Assembly (NCBI GenBank): GCA_029224185.1
Contig: CM055192.1
Coordinates: 1,477,001-1,541,000, forward strand
Direction of reading: 5' to 3'
Origin: Karalla daura
Taxonomy: Eukaryota > Chordata > Actinopteri > Chaetodontiformes > Leiognathidae
DNA: 64,000 bases
Shown one piece after another: positions 11,138 through 21,745 of this stretch; the stretch's first letter is position 1; each line of letters starts with the position of its first letter. The notes beneath the pieces were generated by a model. The model was not told the DNA's origin, made no database searches, and saw nothing but the letters and a program-made list of their open reading frames with translations. The translations under genes were made by a program, and so were the position numbers.

Positions 11138-14100
11138 ATGGGCAGGCAAGCAGGTTGGTGCCAGAGGTGTCTGCATTACGTGTTTGATTATGAAACACCC
11201 AAAACTCTGGTTATTCCAAACCTAGGCGTGGGATGTGTGTTCAGGTTCACTCAGCTCCTGGTTGTTCTCTATGTAGTAGGGTAAGTCGAAATAAAGCTTG
11301 GATGTGGGACCATGCTGTTTATTCCTGCACTCGGTTTGGGATCTAAAATACTGAAGATGTAGCAGTCACAGGGTTGCATTGCTGAGGTGTTTTCCTGCTG
11401 CAGGTATGTGTGTGTGATGCAGAAGGCCTACCAGGAGACTGACTCTGTCATCAGCACCGTCACCACCAAGGTGAAGGGCTTTGCTTTCACCAATACATCC
11501 ACCATGGAGCCCCGACTCTGGGATGCGGCTGAATATGTTATCCCACCTCAGGTATTTGAATTACATTTCATCTCTGTTACAGACACAAACATTCATGGAA
11601 TCCCAATTACCACTTTGTTTCAACAATTTATGGTCTTATGGAATATTGAAACTGCTACAACCATCTGTAAGTGCAATAAGCTGTCAATGTTGTGTGACAA
11701 CTGTATATCTCCACCCAACAGGGTGAGAGTTCATTCTTTGTGTTAACGAACGTGATTGTGACACCCGGTCAAACTCAGTCCCGCTGTCCTGAGGTGAGTG
11801 ACTGATTAATTCATTTTGATTAATCTTTCCTGATAGAATCCACATAATTAGAATTTGAAACATCGTGCAGCTATTGAGCTCTGATATTTGATATTGAGCT
11901 TCTGTATTGTCAGAAGGTCACACACAATGGACCCAAATGCAGCACACAGGCCCAGAGGTCAGGTGAGGGATCTTTTCTAGAATTAGTACAGGTGAGAGGG
12001 AGAAATGGACCAAAGTAATGACAGGGGAGCTAACAGATTAACAGGCTGAAGTGAAGAGGTAGGTGAACCCAACCAGCAGGTGAGTAAGGGGGAACAGACA
12101 GATGGAGCAAACAGGTTATTAGGCAAGATAACAGACAGTGGGGGATGATAACTAAGGAAGAGCTGGAAGGCTAACTAAATGAACAGGCAGAAAAGTTAAT
12201 AAGGAAGACAAACAGGAAAGTAACTATTTGTTCAGACCGGTAAGTGGGAAGGGGAAAGCCAGAGAGTGGAAGGGGAGCACACTGAGATGAGAGGCTGCTG
12301 TGTTGGCAGACTAGCAGCTAGTAGGGTGGATAGAAAGAATATTCAAAAAACGCACAGAAGACAATCATCCACTAACACTGGCTGAGGGAGGAACCAGGAT
12401 ATATAAACTAAAGCTGACTGGCAATGATGGGAAGCAGTTGTGAAAAACTTACTTACTTATTTGGCAGACGCGTTTATACAAAGTGATTTACAATTGTAAC
12501 TTAGAATGGGAAGCAATTGGGGTGAGGTGCCTTGCTTAATGGCACTACAACCATAGGTGGATTTGTAAGCATGTAAAATTAATCAAAAAATTGTAATATT
12601 CAATAATTATAGTGTATTGCATTTTTTAAATAACCAAGGTTGGGTGTTAGCTTGTGCAGGGAGCCCCAGACTTCCCTATTTTCTGCAAGTTCCCCAGGAT
12701 CCCAAGGCATTCCCAGGCCAGTGAGGAGATATTATCTCTTCATCTGGTCTGGGTCTGTCTCGAGGTCTCCATCCAAGCTTACTGTGCCAGGAACACCTCT
12801 CTAGGAAGGAATCCTGGTGACGTCCTAACCAGGTGCCTGAATCACCTCAATTGGCTTCTCTCCACACCAAGGAACAGTGGTTCCACTCTGTGTCCCTCCC
12901 AGATGACTTCAGATGGCTTTTCACCCTATTTCGAGGGGAGACCAGCCACCTCCTGCAGAGAAAACCCATCTCAGCTCTGTGATCTCATTCTTTCGGTCAT
13001 GACTGAAATATGAGGATAGGAACATAGATTGACAGGAATTCACAAGAATGAGAATACTTGAACTCCTTCACTTGAGGCAAAAACTCTACCCACATGGTAG
13101 TCACTGCATCAGTTTCTGACTAAGAACCATGGCCTCAGATTGAGAGGCCATGGTTCATCCCTGCCACTTCACACTCAGCTGCGCACCGATCCAGTGATGA
13201 TTGTAGATCCAAGGCAGATCGTGGCATCAGCACTGCATTGTTGATAAAGAGCAGAGATGTGAGCATCTGTTCACAAGTGGAAACATTGCCTCACCACAGG
13301 GTTACATCAGTTGGCAAATTAACACTTGGCTCCTCTCTTCCAGCTTCCAAGCCCATCAACCACCTGTGTGGATGACCACGACTGTGTGGAGGGATACAGC
13401 GATCCTCGAGGAAATGGTATACCCCGGCCTCTTGCTGGCATCAGATTCACCCATATGTCCAGTCTTCAGATGTAATTTTTTTTTCTTTCAGGGATATTGA
13501 CTGGGCTGTGTGTGAACTACTCGACGACAGTCAAGACCTGTGAAGTGTTCTCCTGGTGCCCTCTTGAAATAGACTCCAAGTTGCCAGAGTAAGAACATTT
13601 AGCATTTAGTCATAGCATTTAAAAGTCACCGTTTTAGTGTTTAAACAGCCTAAGATGTCGTTCCTATGCCCCCCAGACGAGCTCTACTGGCTGCAGCAGA
13701 GAACTTTACTGTGATGATCAAAAACAGCATCATGTATCCCAAGTTTAATTTCCACAGGTCAGACATTGCACTGTAGGCTCATATCAGTGTAGTACATGCA
13801 AACAGGATGCAGTCTCATTGCACCAGATGTTCATCTTTCTCGCTTAGGAGAAACATCCCACAACATATTAACTCCTCATACCTCAAGAGGTGTGAATTCC
13901 ATCGCATAACAGACCCTGACTGCCCCATATTCCGCCTCAAGTACATCGTGTCAGAGGCTGGCGAGGACTTTCAGGATATTGCTGTGAAGGTTTGCACGCA
14001 GTTCAATTCAACACATATGTCACTAAATGTTACTAATATTAATCAATTCCCAAATTAGTCCTATTTGTCAACCCTGGTAAGCATTTGGATAGTGAATATA

Positions 14101-14936
14101 TTTCTTCAGCTTCATGTTTTTGTTTTCGCAGGGTGGCATACTAGGTATCATTATTGACTGGAGCTGTGACCTGGACTGGTGGTCAGGAAAGTGTGACCCC
14201 AAATACAGTTTCCGCAGGCTGGATGAGAAGGATCCTGTAAATAATTTTGCTCCTGGATTCAATTTCAGGTGAAACCAGCATTATCAGACATACATTAATA
14301 AATGGATTAAGATGTAAGAAAATGTTTATTACAAGCACACTGCTTTTAGGTTTGCGAAATACTACAAGACCAGTGATGGAGAGGAAACAAGAACTTTAAA
14401 TAAAGCATTTGGGATCCGGATTAATATTATTGTATTTGGAACGGTGAGGCTTGATTATAAACTTTTAAACTGAATTGGTTTATCTTCAAACTGTGGATGT
14501 GTGCTTTGACAATATGTCAATGTGGCGTTCCTCCATTTTGCAGGCAGGTAAATTTGGAATCATACCAACCATTGTGAACTTGGGTGCAGCTTTGTCATTT
14601 CTCAGTTTGGTGAGTAGGCATGATCATCTGAAATATAATTTCTAGAAAAGGGCATAATACACAATGTTTCCATGCAGGTTCCTGCCGTTGCTGACTGGTT
14701 CATGTTGACATGCGCAGGAAAAAGAGAGCTTTACAATAAATACAAAGTCACATCCTTTAATGAGGATGCTGACCACGAAACGGTAAGTTCAGTCCCTCAC
14801 TTGCACAATTCACATGGCTGATTGGTGTTGAGAAGATATATTTAAATCAAAAACGATTCCTTCCTCTGAAGTTCGTGTACATGTTTATATTTTTACAACA
14901 CAGGTGTCACTTGGCACCGCCTATGGAACCCAGTAG
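11138..14936 (+). CDS. P2X purinoceptor (P2X4-like ATP-gated channel)
   Basis: Complete 396-aa model with the canonical 12 exons: 11138-11280, 11404-11551, 11722-11793, 13344-13416, 13492-13588, 13677-13757, 13848-13989, 14132-14268, 14350-14443, 14544-14609, 14678-14782, 14904-14936. All introns are GT-AG and the exon lengths total 1191 nt. The protein is a trimeric plasma-membrane cation channel opened by extracellular ATP. TM1 lies at about 32-52 and TM2 at about 335-358. The ATP-contact residues K70, K72, T189, N296, R298 and K316 fall at the same numbers as in the zebrafish P2X4 structure, as I recall it. The ectodomain is cysteine-rich, and the N-terminal TPK and the YxxxK sorting motif after TM2 are present. 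TM2 has drifted (GAAL for GSGL or GAGL; VAD for LCD or ICD). The paralogue is uncertain: P2X4-like, possibly fish p2rx8 or p2rx4b. Intron 3 hosts old repeats. Confidence 0.93.
11910..12450. repeat. Candidate non-autonomous DNA transposon in P2X intron 3
   Basis: The segment begins near TGGACCCAAATGCAGCACAC and ends near GAGGAACCAGGATATATAAA, ends that recur together in many fish interspersed repeats. The interior is purine-rich and non-coding. I could not confirm terminal inverted repeats or a target duplication. Confidence 0.35.
12450..12575. repeat. Common teleost interspersed repeat
   Basis: Contains a TTGGCAGACGCGTTTATAC ... GTGCCTTGCTTAATGGCAC pairing, which resembles a widespread fish repeat whose consensus reads GGCAGACGCTTTTATCC followed by CTTGCTCAAGGGCAC. 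The family is not assigned. Confidence 0.4.
12645..13265 (-). mobile_element. Old RTE-clade LINE fragment (3' half)
   Basis: On the minus strand this follows the same order as the RTE element at 57.6-60.4 kb: the block before ATTCTTTCGGTCATGAC, the segment upstream of it, and a terminal block near 12650-12900. It is much more diverged and carries no open frame. It lies in P2X intron 3, antisense to the gene. I identified it by its resemblance to the fish RTE 3' region and by direct comparison within the window. Confidence 0.65.
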
Positions 14937-15017
14937 GACTGACACATCGACATGTTTGAGGTCCCCGGATTCTGACACTGGTTAAATATTGTTATGAACA
15001 TAGACGTCTTTCGCCTC

Positions 15018-15023
15018 AATAAA
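15018..15023 (+). terminator. P2X polyadenylation signal
   Basis: AATAAA 82 bp after the P2X stop codon, followed by a sharp rise in GC that marks the gucd1 promoter. Confidence 0.6.
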
Positions 15024-15039
15024 ACTTTCCCCGTAAAGA

Positions 15040-15396
15040 TGGTGTGTGGTCAAAGTTCCCTGTGATTCCGCCGCCCCGCGCGGGGGCAGCACCGCCCTCG
15101 ATGACTAAAGCGGAAGCTCCACAGTGCGCTAGCCTGTTGACAAGAAAGGAGGGCGGCGAGCTGGCCCAGTTGCCGAGTGTTTACCTCCCAACCAGTCTGT
15201 GGTTACTCCTGAATCGGGAACCGAGTGTCGTTTTGCGTGGGGGAGCACACGGTGCCGTGTTTAGGCCAGAGGTAGCCCCGCCGCTGTCCGAGTCAGTCGG
15301 CCTCGATGAGGACACTCAGCCCCGGCTCCGAGGCTGTCAACACCCTGGGGGTGCTGCTGCTCAGGTAGGGGGAGGCCGGACAGAGGACGCAGCAGG
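15040..15396 (+). promoter_or_regulatory. gucd1 CpG-rich promoter / 5' UTR
   Basis: A GC- and CpG-rich island begins about 20 bp after the P2X polyadenylation signal and runs into gucd1 exon 1. An ATG at 15306 opens a short frame ending at TAG (15366-15368). It is not in frame with the gucd1 protein by either available donor, so it would act as an upstream ORF if transcribed. Confidence 0.55.
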
Positions 15397-16673
15397 ATGA
15401 CCGGTGAGTGAGAACTTGTGGAGCGCACGCTCTGTTTGTTGGCGGGCGCCCGAACAGGCTGCTAACCACCGCCTGCTCCGCAGAGGATGCCGTCCTGCTG
15501 AATGTCCCGGTCATCCGGCAGCTCTACCACTGGGACTGCGGGCTCGCTTGCTCCAGGATGGTCCTCAAGTAAGTGCACACTCGAGTGTAAAGTCACACGG
15601 GTGAAACTGCTATCTCCGTTGAGTCTAAATGGTGTGTGTGTAGGATGTGTAACGGCCTTTGCCGCTGCAGGTACGTCCATCCAGTGAGTGACGAGGAGTT
15701 TGAGAGGGCTTGCTGGGAGTTGAAGCTGACGGAGAGCGTGTGGACTATCGATCTGGCCTACCTCATGTGCCATCTAGGAATCAAACACTGCTTCTGCACG
15801 CAGACTCTGGGTGTTGATAAGGGCTTTCGGAACCAGGTACCTTGCGCAGGCTCGTTTATGCGTCTCGTCCCGGGCAGATTTGAGTTTGCACGGTGTGGTG
15901 TGTGCCTGACGGTGTCTCCGTCACGTTTTGCTTTGCAGTCCTTTTACAAGAAACACTTTGATACAGAGGAAGACCGAGTGAATGAGCTCTTCCTCAAAGC
16001 AGACAGCAAAGGCGTGGTGGTGAGGAAATGGTGAGTCGTGTGTTAATTATTAATTTTGACAGCCCAGACCCAACAAAGTTAATAGCTGACGTGCTGGTGA
16101 TTGTCTTTCCATAGTTCTGTGACCGTTCAGGAAATCCAGTCTCACCTGGAGCAGGGCCACATAGCCATTGTGCTGGTGAACGCTGTTGTGTTGACATGTG
16201 AACTGTGCTCCTCGCCTGTCAAATACTGCTGCTTCATGCCTGTAGGCCAGAAGTGCTTCTGCAGGAAACCTGAGTACCAGGGGCACTTTGTGGTGGTCTG
16301 TGGCTTCAACAGGACAACTGATTGTATCTTGTACAACAACCCTGCATACTCTGATCGTGAGTACTCCCTAATGTCCAAAGCACGCAACGTTATATGAGGA
16401 CTACAGCATTCCATGATAAGTGAATTCTGCAGTTTCTGTATCTTGGCCCTTGTGAAACAGATTTTTCTGTCAGTTCTAATGTCACTTGCCCTGATGGTAG
16501 ATGACAAGTAAGTGTAAATAGTGTAGAATAGAATTCCAACAGTACTCTGACTGTGTTTGTTTGTGCATTTATGTCATTCAGGTGTGTGCTGCACCAGTGT
16601 AAGTAACTTTGAGGACGCTCGGCAAAGCTATGGGACAGATGAGGACATCCTGTTTGTCTTCAAGGAGAGCTGA
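15397..16673 (+). CDS. gucd1: GUCD1 (guanylyl cyclase domain-containing 1, LLN4)
   Basis: Complete 227-aa model from six exons: 15397-15403, 15484-15568, 15671-15836, 15939-16030, 16115-16356, 16582-16673 (684 nt, all GT-AG). The start is the ATG at 15397, because only the donor at 15404 keeps phase with exon 2; exon 1 then codes for just MT plus one base. The protein matches vertebrate GUCD1 along its length, with the blocks LYHWDCGLACSRMVL (about 16-30), WTIDLAYLMCHLGIKH, FCTQTLGVDKG and GHFVVVCGFN (173-182). Despite the name, the Cys (C21), His (H174) and Asn (191/192) arrangement resembles a C39-like cysteine-peptidase fold; activity is not established here. The N-terminus is shorter than in human. 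In human the gene lies beside UPB1, as here. Confidence 0.93.
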
Positions 16674-17990
16674 TGGACAGTAAAGATGTACTGAGGCTTC
16701 CCCATACTCAGCCCATCATATGATGGACATGAGCTGCAGGTGATGGGAGTTGGACTTGTGGCTTCACCCATTGTCACCCTGAGCCATCCTCTGGTGCTAA
16801 CAAGAACTCCCAAGACTCACATGACAACCAAGTATCTGCACATTCAGCATTCCCTTTCTCGCCTAGGAAGTCAGCACTACACCATCTCCGAGATGATCAG
16901 ATGTGTTGGATTGACAGTGGTCGCTCATGTATTTGGAGCCATTGAAATCATATTGCAAGCTGAGTATTCATGAAGCATCACGGGCTAAGTGTTGGAATCA
17001 TGGCATAGAATAGAAATTAGCAGGAAATTGCATGCACATACAGTAATTCAGGGCTGATGGTTACATTAGTATACCCCGTTTATCTGTGCTATTCAGTCTT
17101 TCTTAAGGTGAATATTCTACCAGCAGGGAATACAGGAAGTAATAGTTTTGAGAGTCTCAGGTAATTAATGCCCCGAAGTGCGATCTATGTATCAAATGGC
17201 AAACACCCAATGCAATGTTCCATAGTGCGTGTGTGTGTGTGTGTTGATGGAAGCTTGGCCCATCTGCAGTGTATGGTGGCACAGAAACATGAACTGTTGA
17301 TATCACTCACCCCAGTGACAGAATCCTCTCGGCATCATGGCGATATGCTGCATATCCAATATGGAAACAGTAGGTGGTTGCCTTGGACATGTTCAGAACA
17401 AAGGTGTCAATTGCATTTGGACTTGAACAGTAGGGAGCAGGTAATTTCCATATTGTTTCCAATTGTGTTACTTTTTTTTGGGGGGGGGGGGGGTGGGGGG
17501 GGTATTGTGTACACATATTTTGCACTATGCTTTACAAACCAGACATGTTATTTAAATTTTAAAAAAATGTTACCATGAAGTCGCATTTCTGAACCTATGG
17601 AAGGTGATTTCCTGCAGGTTATGCATTTAGTTGATTGAAAAATGCCACATTTTAAACATTCTTTTTTATGAAGCATAGAGCCGCATTTGTTTTACGTTGT
17701 GATTTAAGGGTTTGACCTTAAGTGCTATTCTTGTCAATTTCTTCACATACACTTTTTAAATGTGGCACTGGACTGAGATTAAGGTAATAAAATCAGCTCC
17801 TATATGAAAAATGATTGTGGGCGGCATTTGCATGCGTTTTCCCCTTAACTAAGAAGAACATTGAAGGATCCTTGATTCATGATTCTTAAACTGGACTGCC
17901 TGGGTCTCCCTCCTGGTAAAAGGTAAATGGGCTGCTTCTCATATACCACTTTTCAAGTCTTCATGATCGTTCAAGGCTCTGTCAGACTGT
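16674..17990 (+). other. gucd1 3' flank / probable 3' UTR
   Basis: Non-coding. Contains a TG repeat (17228-17244), a G tract (about 17479-17500) and an AATAAA near 17784 that could end the gucd1 transcript. No other gene was seen. Confidence 0.4.
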
Positions 17991-17994
17991 CACA

Positions 17995-18770
17995 AGTAGG
18001 GGTGGGTATTACCAAGGACCTCATGATACGATACAGACCACAATACTTCAGTCACGATATACCGTATTGCACTAAATTTAAATTTTGCGATGTATTGAGA
18101 TATTCTACGTAGTTCACTAGAAAATACATGAACAACACAGTCCGAAACACACTGGAAAAGTGCATTATTCTTAGTCTCCCTGGGCACAGTGACACATGAA
18201 GTGCAGTGTCTCCACACGCACTGGAGTCGAAACCTCAGTGCATTATGTTTCTTCTCGACTTGGGACTCCATAGATGCAAAATACTCCCAAATGCCGTATC
18301 TCACACGATGAAATTGAACATGCAAAAGTAAAGTGCGGCACCTTGCCTTACCTTAAACGACGAAACTAAGCTCACAGTTGTCTTCGTGGACAAGAACTTT
18401 TTGAACACTTCACTGAATGCATGTAAAAGTAAAATATGCCCATGCATACATATTGCGAAAGTACTATATGTTACCGAACACGCTGAGCTGAAATGTATGC
18501 GAAAATAAGTGCATAATATTTTGTCACAAAGATGCTCACAAATGTTTCTACTTGTACTTCTTTTGTTTATAGATTTTGTACTCGATTTTTTTACGTTACT
18601 CGAATATCTACGTTACTCGTATTGAATTTACATTCCGTCTAAAGCACGAGCTATGAAAAGTATCGATATTCAAGCACTGAATATCAATATTAAATTGAAG
18701 CAACGTATCGCGATATATCATATCAATCTTGAAATGCCATATCAATGTTTTTGCCCATCTCTACTGACCA
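17995..18770. mobile_element. MITE-like non-autonomous DNA transposon
   Basis: The left end reads TAGGGGTGGGTATT; the right end, reverse-complemented, reads TAGAGATGGGCAAA. Both ends are followed inward by CGATAT-rich sequence typical of a very common fish repeat. It is about 770 bp with no open frame. I found no clean target duplication, so the superfamily (possibly hAT) is uncertain. Confidence 0.5.
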
Positions 18771-18859
18771 CAGTCCGCCTGCCTTAACCAGCTTGTGACA
18801 AACATCAACAAGTGATGCAACCTGAGCTCATCATCAGTGATGTAACCTGGGCTCCTTGA

Positions 18860-19210
18860 GTGTTTTGGGTCTTTCACACATCACACACTCCCATTCAGGA
18901 AACCCAGCCGGGGATGATCATGTGTCCATGTAGCAGCGCTGCCCCACCCACTGATCTCTTCCGATCTACTTACTGCTGCTTCAGTGGCCTCCTTGGCCCT
19001 TTGCCCTCTGGGTCCAGTAGTGTCTAGCACGTTATTGGCCCTGCAGAGGGACTGGCGTGCAAATCCCCTACATCCTACATCCATGGACTTGCTCCTCCAC
19101 AGACTCAGCATATTTAGAACCTCCTCCTCTGGTTGGCCTCCTCGATCTGGTCCTCCCAGGGGACAGTGAGCTCCAGGAGAACAATCTGCTTGAAGGTTGC
19201 TGAGGTGAGG
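18860..19210 (-). mobile_element. LINE fragment with REL-type endonuclease C-terminus
   Basis: Minus-strand translation gives ELTVPWEDQIEEAN followed by VGCRGFARQSL and ATEAA. This order is seen at the C-terminus of fish non-LTR elements carrying a restriction-like (PD-D/ExK) endonuclease. Stops interrupt the frame. No RT domain is adjacent, so the clade is not assigned. Confidence 0.5.
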
Positions 19211-19679
19211 ACCAGATTATTACTGACAAATTTTCTGGAAACTTAAGTTACTTGAACAATTCACACACACATCTTCCCCCAATGATTTAGCATAAGAGGC
19301 AATTTGAGGTTGAAGGACGCCTTGACTTCAATTTGAGTGCCCAAGGAGACTTCGACATGTCAGCCAGGCTGGGCTGGAATTGAACCGCTGATCTTCTGAT
19401 CCATATATAACCATATATAGGTCTCTGCCTGAGAAGGATGGGTATCAAGTGTGTGTAATCATGGGACTCGACAGTAGGCTTTGGGTGGTAGGACTGTTGC
19501 TGGCTCCTGGTATGGAGCAGTGCTACTGGTCCCAGTGCCAGCCTTCTTATGTGGATGAGCACTGGCTGACCCCCGGGCCACCTGACCATGTTAGCACTCT
19601 TTCAAGTCTGGGCATTTAATTACCAGTTGTGTGCCGACACACACACAAGGTGACACTTTATTCCATGCACACTCCTGAT

Positions 19680-19920
19680 CAACCCATCCATCAAATGCCA
19701 CTTTGATGTGGTGGAGGGGGGTGAGTACCCTCATGATCCTAGAAGCTGTCTGGGGGAATTTGCTCCTGGTAGAGTCTCCCATTGCAAAGAGGTCCTAGGT
19801 AAAGGGTCAGGCAAAATCCTGTTAGATGACCCCTGATGAGAAGCAACTACATGGTCCTGGAGCCATAGACCCAACAAGAGCAGGGGGTGCCCAGTTTCTT
19901 CCCCACGGTGGGCTGAAAGT
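19680..19920 (+). mobile_element. RTE-clade LINE, 5' UTR-like fragment
   Basis: The order of TGATGTGGTGGAGGGGG, CTCATGATCC, TGGTAGAGTCTCCCATTGCA and GACCCCTGATGAG parallels the 5' region of the RTE element at about 57.6-57.7 kb (TGGTAGGGTCACCCAAGGCA, GACCCCTATGG). Degenerate and non-coding. Confidence 0.45.
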
Positions 19921-21745
19921 AAATATAGTGGATGGGCGATGGGCCATGTGTCATATTTTATATAAGATGTAAAAAATCAAATGCACATATATGAAGTAAT
20001 GTACTTTTTATTTAATTTTTGTCAGAGAAGCACCTATGAAAGGAGAACACTTTGACTGGTTGACTGGACCGTGACTGGTTGAATTTAAAATTAGAAGAGG
20101 AATATATGGATTCTGCTACTGCCTCGGACCCGACCCCTGCCCCCGGATCCCGGATATCTCATATCTCATATCCCCTTCATCAGTCCTCTCCTAACATCAA
20201 CTCAACAGCGCCCCCTTGTGTCACATTGCCCCAAAGTACAAGTGTGGCCAGATGATGAACTGCAGCTAAATTTATAAAGGCTGTTGAGATAGACTCTGGT
20301 GCTTCAGGGATTGGGCAGCAGCAAAAGACAGGCACTCTGATCCCCAGTTAAGGAAGCTCCATAGAGGGACATTCAATGTCACTACACTACTGGGTAAGGA
20401 TCCTGAACTTGTGCTGGTGGGTTAGAAGTTCTGACTTCTGACATAGTCAGACTCACCGCAGCTCTTCTGTTCCCAGAACTAGTTGTCTTGATGGTGACTA
20501 GACCCTTTATTTCTATTATTAGTTGACCCCACAGATCCCCTGCGTAATACAAAGGGCTATTTTTGGTAGTCCTACTAGTAGATGCAGATTTGCAGAAGAC
20601 AGCAGATAAACCTGACATGTCCTTAAATGCATTTGTTCCTTACGACACTGATTATTTCCTCATCTAACACATCAGGATAAGGAAGTATTCCCTTGGAAAT
20701 TGGGAACTCCTTCGTAGACACGTTTCAAAGATGCTTTAAATTAAGCCTAATCTCAAAAAAAACTTTGCTCAATCCATAGTTTTTTAGCAAACTACAAACC
20801 CAGTTCCAATCTCGTCTGCCTGAATTGAGTCGTTGCAACCAGCTTTGTGAGAATTTTAACAATAATTTATTTGAAATCTTCCAGTCGGGCTTTAGTCAAT
20901 CACCCGACTTAGGCATTCCAAAGAATGTCTCCGTTTTGAGGTGCCCTTGGCCCCAAAATGTCATAGACCTGCCTGTTTCTGCCATGGAGTGAAGTTTGTA
21001 CTGTGTTGGAGTTCGTCTTGTCATTTCCTCTTTATTTTGAAATCCTCACCCACCTCTCGTGTCTGGTCACTTGACTTTTCCCTTTTGTCACGCCTGAGTC
21101 TCGTTCTCCCTAGATCACTGGTGCTTAAAGTCTGTGTCTCCCTTGTGCCTTGCCTAGTATATTTTGGTTTGTTTGTTGAATTGCCCGTTTGTATTCCTTG
21201 GTGTGCTCTGTGCTTGAGCTTCTGCTTCTTGCTTCGTTCATGTTTCATGTTTTTTCAAAACCCTCATGTTTCACATTCCTTTCATGTTTCTTGTATTCTC
21301 CAGATTCTTGTGCTCTCTAAGGGTAAGCTTACCCTTATCATTTGTGTCTTGTGTTTGGGTCCTCATTATAACTGTAATCACTATAATCCTCATTATAACT
21401 ACTTAGGCATGGTCTTTCTCAGACTGTTACACAAAATTTCTTAAGAACGCATGAAGCTCTGTGAACCAGAGCATGAGGGAATGTCAGCATGACTTTTACT
21501 GCCCAGTTGTAGAAGACTGTAAATTATGCCCACTACAGATTTAGCATTTAGCACGATCACATGTGAGTCTGCTATGAACATACTTCCATTCACCAGGCTG
21601 ACAAATCCAGGCTCATTTGCATTTGACAATAAATCAAACTTTCTTTGATCAGTGATGGAAAACCTGACCAATCCAACAGACTAAGAAAAAATATATAACT
21701 GACTGAACTTTGCGCGTTTCAGACTTTAATGTTATCAAGTATCAT
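19920..21745. other. Intergenic DNA between gucd1 and upb1 3' ends
   Basis: Apart from the LINE remnant at 20.8 kb, this is mostly unrecognised. The C/T-rich segment at 21000-21320 resembles the flank of a fish dispersed repeat. The upb1 3' UTR must lie just left of 21746, but I could not fix a poly(A) signal for it. Confidence 0.35.
20760..20905 (+). mobile_element. Short LINE reverse-transcriptase remnant (L2/CR1-like)
   Basis: A short frame reads NNNLFEIFQSGF just before a stop. This matches the RT motif in which L2/CR1-type elements read NNLFxxFQSGFR before the STETAL block. Only some 140 bp are recognisable. Confidence 0.45.
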
